Below are positions 6,335-12,837 of a stretch of DNA of 13,953 bases, piece by piece. Origin of the DNA: Deltaproteobacteria bacterium (GTDB lineage: Bacteria; Desulfobacterota; BSN033; UBA1163); the NCBI GenBank assembly GCA_016875155.1, contig VGSD01000018.1, positions 1-13,953 of the forward strand, in the 5' to 3' direction. A program made the position numbers and the translations under genes. Numbering within the stretch: position 1 is the stretch's first letter; the number at the start of each line of letters is the position of its first letter. The notes under the pieces were generated by a model that searched no databases, was not told where the DNA came from, and was given only the letters and a program-made list of their open reading frames with translations.

Positions 6335-7876
6335 TCAAATCTTCTTTTTGCGACCTGCCCAAAAGGGTTCACGCAGGATGTTCTTAGTTACTTTGCCCGC
6401 TGGGTTCTTAGGTAACTCATTCATAAACACAACTTTTTTCGGTTTCTTATATCCCGAAAGTCGGTTAGCACAGAATCCTATGATTACTGCCTCGTCCAAT
6501 TCACGTCCTTCTTTGGGAACTACGACAGCGCAGACCGATTCTCCCCAAACCTCATCTGGAATGCCGATAACAGCAACCTCGCACACTCCTGGATGATCCA
6601 TAAGGACATCTTCGATCTCTTTGGGATAAATGTTTTCAGCACCACTAATGATCATGTCCTTTGATCGGCCAACGATTGTGAAATATCCGTCCCCATCCAC
6701 CTTAGCCAGATCCCCTGTATAGATCCATCCATTTCGAACTGTTTCTTGGGTTGCTTCCTCTAGTTTGTGATACCCGATCATCCCTGAATGGTTTTGGGTG
6801 CTGATGATTTCACCCACTTCCCCCAATGGGGTATCCTGACCGTTCTCATCCACCACACGGAGGTCTGCGTTAAATATTTCACGGCCGGTGCACTGAGATC
6901 GCTCGCGATGGTCTTCCGGTCGCAGTACCGATATCATCCCAGTCTCAGTTTGTCCGTACCACTGATAGAATCCTGCTTTAAATAAATCCATAGAGGCTTC
7001 AAGTACTGCGGGACTTATTGGTGAGGAGCCATACCATATTTTTTTCAGGGTCGATATTTTGTATTTGACTGACCCCGGGTAATTTACCAGCATGGCCAGT
7101 TGGGTAGGTACTAGCAAAGTCAGGGTTATATAATAGCGGTTAACTACACTCAGGAACTTATCTGGATCAAATCCCTTTCCCATAATGACGGCAGTGCCAC
7201 CCTTCACGAGTGTCGGCTGTAGCAAAACATGCATACCTCCGCCATGAAACAAAGGCATGGATACCAAAGCAATGTCGTCATGGTGAGCGTCACCCTCGAC
7301 TATTTCGCCTGTATAAGTGTTCAACCATGCGTGGTGAGACATAAGTACGCCTTTTGGAAAGCCCGTTGTACCAGAAGTATAAAGGATGGTGCATGGAGAA
7401 GACGGATTTACTACTAAGGAAAGCTCGGAGGATGGCTGCCCTTTCATTAGGTTTGTTAATGTGAGTCCCGACTCCAAGGGCTCTCCTGAGATGGCCACGA
7501 GATGGGATGATGAAACGAAACCAGCCCTGGCATTTTCCACTAATGAAACAAAATCCGGACCAAAGAAAAGTATTTTCGGATCGGAGGTATTGATTGCGTA
7601 AGTCAGTTCATCTTTCTTATATCGGAAATTTAAAGGTACGACTATTCCCCCGCATTTGGCTACGGCATAGTAGATCATCACATATTCAATACAATTGTAG
7701 GCTAAAATTCCCACCCTATCTCCCAAGCCTAAGCCCAAGGAGAGGAGCCTATGAGCCAATTGATTGACCTGCTCGTTTAATTGACTAAAGGTCACGTAGC
7801 GGTCATCCATGATGAGAGCTTTCTTTTGAGGATAACGCTTGGCATTAAGGCGAGGAATATCTCCTAATACGTGCAT
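6335..7876 (-). CDS. AMP-forming acyl-CoA ligase, tandem paralogue B (canonical motifs)
   Basis: 513 aa, the upstream member of the tandem pair. P-loop TSGTTGFPKG (167-176), MPLFHGGG (207-214), YGSSPISP (282-289), canonical A5 WYGQTETG (306-313, Thr310), WIYTGD (384-389), and A10 LPKNPAGKVTK with Lys495, so it should be catalytically competent. The two copies share exact length, an identical 13-residue tail and similar start contexts (GGAGTTGA directly before ATG), which shows a tandem duplication followed by long divergence. ATG at 7874-7876. It begins 42 bp after the SDR stop. Likely role: CoA activation of the acid imported by the LIV system. Specific chain length or ring structure cannot be read from the sequence. 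Confidence 0.93.
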   Translation of the reverse strand: MHVLGDIPRLNAKRYPQKKALIMDDRYVTFSQLNEQVNQLAHRLLSLGLGLGDRVGILAYNCIEYVMIYYAVAKCGGIVVPLNFRYKKDELTYAINTSDPKILFFGPDFVSLVENARAGFVSSSHLVAISGEPLESGLTLTNLMKGQPSSELSLVVNPSSPCTILYTSGTTGFPKGVLMSHHAWLNTYTGEIVEGDAHHDDIALVSMPLFHGGGMHVLLQPTLVKGGTAVIMGKGFDPDKFLSVVNRYYITLTLLVPTQLAMLVNYPGSVKYKISTLKKIWYGSSPISPAVLEASMDLFKAGFYQWYGQTETGMISVLRPEDHRERSQCTGREIFNADLRVVDENGQDTPLGEVGEIISTQNHSGMIGYHKLEEATQETVRNGWIYTGDLAKVDGDGYFTIVGRSKDMIISGAENIYPKEIEDVLMDHPGVCEVAVIGIPDEVWGESVCAVVVPKEGRELDEAVIIGFCANRLSGYKKPKKVVFMNELPKNPAGKVTKNILREPFWAGRKKKI

Positions 7877-7918
7877 TTCAACTCCACCTGTACCGAGAAA
7901 AAGGTACCTCTCAACTCG

Positions 7919-8659
7919 TTAAAAACTCTCCATCCCTCCACTGACGTGGATTGTTTGCCGGGTGATGTACTTGGAGTCGTCCGATACAAAAAACAAAACC
8001 GCATTAGCTATGTCATTTACCTCTCCCATACATCTCATGGGGGTCTTTTGAATGATCCTCTCTTTTGTCTTCTCATCTAATATATCCGTTCTTGGTGTCT
8101 CTATGAGTCCTGGGGCAATGCAGTTCACATTAATCCTGTACCGGGCCAGTTCAAATCCAAGAGCTTGTGTCAGACCTACAACACCTGCCTTAGCAGAGGT
8201 ATAGTTCACCTGGCCAGCATTCCCCTTGTAGGCCATAGAAGAAATATTGACAATCTTGCCATAACCTTGTTTAATCATATAAGGTGCTACTGCCCTGGCG
8301 CAGAGAAAGCTTCCTTTCAGATTCAGATCAACAACAAAGTCCCAATCCTCCTCACTCATTTTTGTCAGCAAGGCATCTCGGATATCACCGGCATTATTAA
8401 CCAGAATGTCCACATGCCCCCATCCCTTTATGACCTGATCAATCATATCCTTAACTTCTTTGGCCCTGGTAACATCCGCTCCATGAGCCATAGCCTGCCC
8501 ACCTTGTGCATGAACTAATTTGACGGTTTCCTGGGCCGTTTCTAGGTTCTTGTCGTTAACCATTATATGGGCCCCCTCCTCTGCCAACCGGAGGACCATT
8601 CCACGACCGAGGTATCCTCCTGCTCCTGTAATGACAGCAACTCTTCCTTCAAGTTTCAT
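7919..8659 (-). CDS. Short-chain dehydrogenase/reductase (FabG-like, probable 3-hydroxyacyl-CoA dehydrogenase)
   Basis: 246 aa classical SDR. The nucleotide-binding glycine motif is TGAGGYLGRG (11-20), NNAG at 88-91, catalytic Ser near 140-141 (NISSMAY), Tyr153 and Lys157 in YTSAK, then NCIAPGLIETP. An Asp at the end of the second strand (HIMVND, Asp36) argues for NAD(H) over NADP(H), fitting a catabolic oxidation. ATG at 8657-8659 follows AGGGGGG with good spacing. It is the first enzyme gene after livF, separated by 114 bp, the second-largest gap in the block. By context it would oxidise a hydroxyacyl-CoA to the ketoacyl-CoA cleaved by the thiolase. It could equally be a FabG-type reductase or an alcohol dehydrogenase; the fold call is sure, the reaction is inferred. 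Confidence 0.9.
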   Translation of the reverse strand: MKLEGRVAVITGAGGYLGRGMVLRLAEEGAHIMVNDKNLETAQETVKLVHAQGGQAMAHGADVTRAKEVKDMIDQVIKGWGHVDILVNNAGDIRDALLTKMSEEDWDFVVDLNLKGSFLCARAVAPYMIKQGYGKIVNISSMAYKGNAGQVNYTSAKAGVVGLTQALGFELARYRINVNCIAPGLIETPRTDILDEKTKERIIQKTPMRCMGEVNDIANAVLFFVSDDSKYITRQTIHVSGGMESF

Positions 8660-8673
8660 ATTTGCCCCCCTAT

Positions 8674-8684
8674 ACTCTCATCTC
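8674..8684. repeat. Direct repeat copy 1 (ACTCTCATCTC)
   Basis: Exact 11-bp match to positions 8760-8770, 86 bp apart and in the same orientation, both inside the 114-bp gap between livF and the SDR gene. This copy lies just upstream of the SDR ribosome-binding site. It may be a pair of regulator sites or chance. Confidence 0.4.
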
Positions 8685-8759
8685 TTCTTGGAGCTAACAA
8701 AGCTGCCTTTCTAATTTATTTTTTGATCGCATTTCCAAAGAGAACTATGACCCCGGGCA

Positions 8760-8770
8760 ACTCTCATCTC
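8760..8770. repeat. Direct repeat copy 2 (ACTCTCATCTC)
   Basis: Second copy of the 11-bp repeat, immediately after the livF stop codon on the minus strand. Together the copies bracket nearly the whole intergenic gap. Confidence 0.4.
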
Positions 8771-8773
8771 ACG

Positions 8774-9487
8774 TTAGAAACCAAGATATAACTTTTTCAC
8801 GGCCTCCGTTCCCAACAGTTCCTGGGATCTCCCTTCCAAAGTAATGCGACCTAACTCCATTACAGAAGCCCTCTCGGAGATTTTTAGGGCTGCACGGGCA
8901 TTTTGTTCTATCAGTAAGATAGTATGTCTATCTTCCTTCAAGCGCTTGATAACCTCAAAGATCTCTCGAACGAGCAAGGGGGCTAATCCAATGGATGGCT
9001 CATCCATTAGAATGACTTTAGGTCGGGCTATTAAGGCCCGAGCAATCGCCAACATCTGTTGTTCCCCTCCGGAAAGGGTCCCGGCTGACTGCATCCTCCG
9101 CTCTTTCAAAATTGGGAAAAGTTCAAATGTATGCTGGAGATCTTTCTGAACTTCCTGCCCTTCATGGTTTTTCAAGCGTAGATATGCTCCCAAATTCAAA
9201 TTATCCATTACCGAAAAAGGACCAAATAATCGCCGGCCTTCTGGGACGACTGCTATGCCGAGCCGGATAATCTCTGCAGCCGGAAGTGTTGTAATCCGGT
9301 TTCCATCAAAATACACTTCTCCGGATTTCTTTCGAAGCAATCCGACAATTGCCTTTATCAAAGTCGATTTGCCAGCACCATTGGTTCCGATGAGGGCTAC
9401 AATCTCTCCATCGGGCACCAAGAGAGAAACCTGTTTGAGGGCCTGAATATTACCATAGAAAACGTTTATGTCTTTCACCTCAATCAA
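8774..9487 (-). CDS. livF: LIV-type ABC transporter ATP-binding protein LivF
   Basis: 237 aa ABC ATPase of the branched-chain amino acid (HAAT) class. Walker A GTNGAGKST (34-42), signature LSGGEQQ (138-144), Walker B VILMDEPS (158-165). The LivF-typical LLIEQNARAAL stands where other ABC proteins have the H-loop histidine, and PEGRRLF (82-88) is the usual LivF Q-loop-region motif. The start is TTG at 9485-9487, with GGAGG six bases upstream inside the end of livG; the genes overlap by 8 nt, indicating translational coupling. It would pair with LivG to power LivH-LivM. In this setting such transporters often carry aromatic or branched organic acids instead of amino acids, which is inferred from the downstream ligases. 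Confidence 0.95.
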   Translation of the reverse strand: MIEVKDINVFYGNIQALKQVSLLVPDGEIVALIGTNGAGKSTLIKAIVGLLRKKSGEVYFDGNRITTLPAAEIIRLGIAVVPEGRRLFGPFSVMDNLNLGAYLRLKNHEGQEVQKDLQHTFELFPILKERRMQSAGTLSGGEQQMLAIARALIARPKVILMDEPSIGLAPLLVREIFEVIKRLKEDRHTILLIEQNARAALKISERASVMELGRITLEGRSQELLGTEAVKKLYLGF

Positions 9488-10244
9488 TTTCTTCCTCCGC
9501 CCCTAAATAAGCTTCAATGACCTTGGGTGAATGCTGGATTTCTTGTGGTGAACCTTCAGCAATCTTACTGCCGAAGTTTAAAACCGTAATTTCATCACAA
9601 ACCTCCATAATGAATTTCATGTGATGTTCGATAACCAAAACAGTAATTCCCATATCTCGAATCTTGAAGACGATATCCTTGAATTGACCCGCCTCATTTT
9701 CGTTGAGTCCTGATGTCGGCTCATCTAAGAGTAATAATTGGGGTTCCGTAGCCAGAGCACGGGCCACTTCAAGATATCTTTGCTCTCCTAAGGGAAGTTT
9801 ATTTGCGATCCTATCTCTTTTGTCTACTAAACTGAATAGGTTCAGATACTCTAATCCCTTCTCACGGATCATCTTTTCTTCTCGTCTCGCCCATGGGGAG
9901 CTAAATCCACAAGCAAAAAACTCAGCCCGGGTTCGATAATGACGTCCCAACATAACATTTTCCCAGGCGGTAAGGCTTTTAAAAAGATGAGGTTGTTGAA
10001 AAGTTCGGGATATTCCCAAGCAAGCAATTTCTTCAGGTTTTTTACCGGTGATATCCATACCAAGAAATATGACGGTACCTTTGTTCGGGGGGAAAACGCC
10101 GGTAATGACATTGAATAGCGTAGTCTTACCAGCGCCATTGGGACCGATAAGGCCTTTGATCGTGCCTTCCTTTATGGGGAAACTGACATTTTGCAAAGCT
10201 GTCAATCCGCCAAAGTTCTTGGTCACATTACTAAGCTGAAGCAC
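9480..10244 (-). CDS. livG: LIV-type ABC transporter ATP-binding protein LivG
   Basis: 254 aa ABC ATPase. Walker A GPNGAGKTT (34-42), Q-loop region RTFQQPHLF (80-88), a LivG-type signature LPLGEQR (150-156) in place of LSGGQ, Walker B LLLLDEPTSGL (170-180), and an H-loop histidine in VIEHHMKF. The insertion around residues 103-125 is typical for LivG. The start is GTG at 10242-10244, overlapping the end of livM by 14 nt, with only a weak AGGCGGA upstream, so translation probably depends on coupling to livM. It forms the second nucleotide-binding subunit of the importer. Confidence 0.95.
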   Translation of the reverse strand: MLQLSNVTKNFGGLTALQNVSFPIKEGTIKGLIGPNGAGKTTLFNVITGVFPPNKGTVIFLGMDITGKKPEEIACLGISRTFQQPHLFKSLTAWENVMLGRHYRTRAEFFACGFSSPWARREEKMIREKGLEYLNLFSLVDKRDRIANKLPLGEQRYLEVARALATEPQLLLLDEPTSGLNENEAGQFKDIVFKIRDMGITVLVIEHHMKFIMEVCDEITVLNFGSKIAEGSPQEIQHSPKVIEAYLGAEEEID

Positions 10245-11217
10245 TATTATTCCGCCTTTGCCTAACTAATTGAAAGAAAAGACTTGAAGAATCCTTGAGG
10301 CCTTGGAACAAACCATTCGGGAAAAACATAATAATCATGATTAAGACAAGACCGTATATAGCACGCTTAAATTCAGCAAACACAGCTAAGTACTCATTGA
10401 GGAGGGTCAAGGAGCCTACCCCGAGCATTGCGCCCCAAAGCGAGGTATATCCTCCTAAGGCTATGATAAGGATCATTTCAATAGCAAACATGATTGATCC
10501 GGCATCCGGAGAGATGAAAGTTACAAAATGGGCGTAAAAGCAGCCAGCCAACGATGCGTATATTGAGGACGTAATAAAGAGTTTGATTTTGTACCTCTTT
10601 ATATCAGCCCCAAACATACGGATGATATCCTCTCCTTCTCTGACGGCCCTAAATATTCGGCCCATTCGTGAATCTACTAAGTTTAGTGCAAACAGGAGAA
10701 ATAACATGGCTATAGGCCAGACAGTGAAATAAAAACGCCAGTCTGAATCGATCAAGAAACCAGCCAGCGAAATAGAAGGTATGGAAGGAAGTCCATTGAG
10801 TCCACCGGTCAACCAATCCATTTCTTTAATCAAAATTTCAACAATGACGGTAAAACTCAGCGTGGCGATAGCTAAATAATGGCCTTTCAACCGTAGCACT
10901 ACGGCGCCGATGCCCAACGCTGCCAACGCTGAAATCCCCTGTGTTATTGGGATGGATACAAGTGGATGGAGTTTATAACGAAGGCATAAAATAGCCGAGA
11001 CATAAGCACCTATGGCAAAGAAAGCGGAATGGGAGATCGACAATTGTCCACCATAGCCCACAAGGAGACAGAGTCCTACGGCCACGATAGAATAAAGAGC
11101 CACAAAATTCATCACGTTCAAATAATATCCTTTGCCCAGGATAAATGGGAGGATTAATATCCCGGTCGTTACAAACAGCCAGGCCAGTTTATTTTTATCT
11201 TTGAAGATAGAATCCAT
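10231..11217 (-). CDS. livM: LIV-type ABC transporter permease LivM
   Basis: 328 aa integral membrane permease with about eight to nine hydrophobic segments. Family-typical stretches include GLCLLVGYGGQLSISHSAFF near residues 47-66, LKGHYLAIATLSF, DWLTGGLNGL, and the cytoplasmic coupling segment DSRMGRIFRAVREGEDIIRMFGADIKRYK that contacts the ATPases. The region SPDAGSIMFAIEMILIIALGGYTSLWGAMLG is the conserved second half of the permease domain. ATG at 11215-11217 has no strong ribosome-binding site; it begins 37 bp after the tetR stop. It forms a heterodimeric channel with LivH in the inner membrane. In most loci livM directly follows livH; here a regulator gene separates them. Confidence 0.94.
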   Translation of the reverse strand: MDSIFKDKNKLAWLFVTTGILILPFILGKGYYLNVMNFVALYSIVAVGLCLLVGYGGQLSISHSAFFAIGAYVSAILCLRYKLHPLVSIPITQGISALAALGIGAVVLRLKGHYLAIATLSFTVIVEILIKEMDWLTGGLNGLPSIPSISLAGFLIDSDWRFYFTVWPIAMLFLLFALNLVDSRMGRIFRAVREGEDIIRMFGADIKRYKIKLFITSSIYASLAGCFYAHFVTFISPDAGSIMFAIEMILIIALGGYTSLWGAMLGVGSLTLLNEYLAVFAEFKRAIYGLVLIMIIMFFPNGLFQGLKDSSSLFFQLVRQRRNNSASA

Positions 11218-11254
11218 GCGTTTTTCGCAGTCTTATGAAAGAATTAATATTCGG

Positions 11255-11839
11255 CTATTTGGGTAAGTTAATGATTCCATGAAATGCGAACTTCAGGATA
11301 TTTTGGGCTACTTCCTCTCTCGTAAGACGCCCCCCTTCTCGATACCAGCGAAAGGATGAATTAATAATGCCCAAAATGCTGAAGGTCGCTACCCCTGGAT
11401 CGATATCTCTTAAAAGACCCTTGTCAGTCAGTTCTTCAAGTTTTTTCTTGTAAAGATTGTAGATCTCACGTTGTTGATTTACAATCATTTGGTGCCGTTT
11501 ACCATGCAAAAAGTAACGGTCAGAATCCACGATCTTGGTTTCCTTCTTGCGTTTAAGACAAAAAAGGACAGCATGTTCAGTTACCATCTCTCGAAGACAT
11601 TCTAATGGGTCTGAAATTTTCTTCTGCATCTCACACAAAGCTTGAAGGAGTTCCTCCGCCGAGTTGTATACAATCTCGAAGAGGAGTTCTTCCTTGTTTT
11701 TGAAATAATGGTAAATGATAGAGGTACTGATGCCCGCCTTGTCCCCTATTTCACGGATGGACGTATCTAAATATCCCTTCTGATAGAAGAGGTTGATGGA
11801 AGTGTGAAGTAAAATTTCCTTTGTATTCCTCTTCCCCAA
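11255..11839 (-). CDS. TetR-family transcriptional regulator inside the liv operon (TTG start)
   Basis: 194 aa with the chosen start. The N-terminal helix-turn-helix covers about residues 5-50 (ILLHTSINLFYQKGY, then TSIREIGDKAGISTSIIYHYF), matching TetR_N, and the C-terminal half is an all-helical ligand-binding/dimerisation domain ending KFAFHGIINLPK. The longest ORF begins at 11950 but would overlap livH by 83 bp and add 37 residues with no TetR homology (WSKVWKKRKSS and so on, a shadow of livH). The TTG at 11837-11839 has GGAGGGGGGAG (11848-11858) eight bases upstream and puts the start just before the HTH domain, at normal TetR length. It lies 28 bp after livH. The C-terminal half recalls acyl-CoA-responsive TetR proteins of fatty-acid and steroid catabolism, so an acyl-CoA ligand is a reasonable guess. 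Self-regulation of the operon is inferred. Confidence 0.88.
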   Translation of the reverse strand: MGKRNTKEILLHTSINLFYQKGYLDTSIREIGDKAGISTSIIYHYFKNKEELLFEIVYNSAEELLQALCEMQKKISDPLECLREMVTEHAVLFCLKRKKETKIVDSDRYFLHGKRHQMIVNQQREIYNLYKKKLEELTDKGLLRDIDPGVATFSILGIINSSFRWYREGGRLTREEVAQNILKFAFHGIINLPK

Positions 11840-11847
11840 CGTTTTAT

Positions 11848-11858
11848 CTCCCCCCTCC
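11848..11858 (-). promoter_or_regulatory. Strong ribosome-binding site fixing the tetR TTG start
   Basis: Minus strand GGAGGGGGGAG lies in the 28 bp between the livH stop and the TTG, with an 8-nt spacer. None of the upstream in-frame starts in the longer ORF has a comparable site, which decides the start. Confidence 0.7.
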
Positions 11859-11867
11859 AACTTCCTG

Positions 11868-12770
11868 TCAGTCCATGAAGACTTCCTCTTCTTCCAGACC
11901 TTCGACCACCCGTCGCCCCATAATCCCTCTCGGCATAAATAGAATGACATTGATGATGACGATGAAAGTCACCAATTCCTTTAAATTTGAAGTAACATAA
12001 GTGGCGGTGAATGACTCTAGAAAGGAAAAAACAAAGCCCCCAATTACCGCCCCAACAATGCTACCCATGCCGCCCAGCATGGCAGCCGAGAATCCTTTGA
12101 TAGCCAGAAGCATTCCACCACTGAAGTCAGTCATGGTTAAAGGAGTGACCATGATCCCTGCCATACACCCCAAGGCAGCACTCATTGCAAAAGATATGAG
12201 AACCATCCTCTTGACACGGAGTCCCATTAAACTCGCTGCTGTCTGATCCAAGGAACAAGCCTTCATGGCTTTGCCATAGAGGGTAAACTGGAAAAAGTAA
12301 ACCAGAAAAATCAGGACCAGAGTGGTCAAACCAATTATCCACAACGATTGAGGTGCAATAACCGCCCCCAAAAATATAATAGGAGCATCTCCGGAAAAAG
12401 GGGGAAACCGGTGGATATTGGTATCCCAGACGTGCATGGCCGAACCGGAGATAAACAGAGAAGCACCAATAGTAATGATCAAGACCGTAATAAGAGAGGT
12501 GCTCTTACCTGGGCGATATGATACTTTCATCAGAGCCATACCCACGATCACTGTAATAGCAATGGTCACCGGAATGGAAAAATAAAGGGGCCAGTGCCAC
12601 TCGCCATAAAGGGTGACCATGATCATGCCACCTAACATAACAAACTCACCCTGGGCAAAGTTGATGATTTTGGTAGCGTTGTATATTAGGGCAACACCCA
12701 AAGCAACCAAAGCGTACATACTTCCCACAGACAGACCATAAAAAATGGCTTGAAGGATATCCGCTATCAC
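11868..12770 (-). CDS. livH: LIV-type ABC transporter permease LivH
   Basis: 300 aa inner-membrane permease with about eight hydrophobic segments. The start region GLSVGSMYALVALGVALIYN and IINFAQGEFVMLGGM are LivH hallmarks, the coupling segment is TLYGKAMKACSLDQTAASLMGLRVKRM, and the C-terminal half has GMLLAIKGFSAAMLGGMGSIVGAVIGG. The start is GTG at 12768-12770 with GAGGAGAG seven bases upstream. The C-terminus ends in an acidic run, EGLEEEEVFMD. It lies 67 bp after livK and 28 bp before tetR. With LivM it forms the translocation path for the substrate delivered by LivK. Confidence 0.95.
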   Translation of the reverse strand: MIADILQAIFYGLSVGSMYALVALGVALIYNATKIINFAQGEFVMLGGMIMVTLYGEWHWPLYFSIPVTIAITVIVGMALMKVSYRPGKSTSLITVLIITIGASLFISGSAMHVWDTNIHRFPPFSGDAPIIFLGAVIAPQSLWIIGLTTLVLIFLVYFFQFTLYGKAMKACSLDQTAASLMGLRVKRMVLISFAMSAALGCMAGIMVTPLTMTDFSGGMLLAIKGFSAAMLGGMGSIVGAVIGGFVFSFLESFTATYVTSNLKELVTFIVIINVILFMPRGIMGRRVVEGLEEEEVFMD

Positions 12771-12837
12771 GGAATAGCTCTCCTCTTCAGATCTTCAGTG
12801 AACATCTCCAGTTCAGTTAGGGCCTCTCCTGATGCAA

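Noticed and set aside
7890..7907. GTACC/GGTAC inverted repeat just upstream of the ligase B ribosome-binding site as a translational switch
   Set aside because: The stem is only five base pairs with an 8-base loop and does not include the SD or start codon; likely chance.
8165..8518. 117-codon plus-strand ORF opposite the SDR gene
   Set aside because: It lies wholly within the SDR coding sequence on the other strand and encodes nothing recognisable.
11840..11950. N-terminal 37-residue extension of the TetR ORF overlapping livH
   Set aside because: It is the livH 3' end read in another frame, has no TetR-domain similarity and no ribosome-binding site; the inner TTG with GGAGGGGGGAG is better.
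12771..12837. Promoter or operator in the livK-livH gap
   Set aside because: Only a short CTGAAGA direct repeat next to the livH ribosome-binding site was seen; no -10/-35 pair or palindrome stands out.
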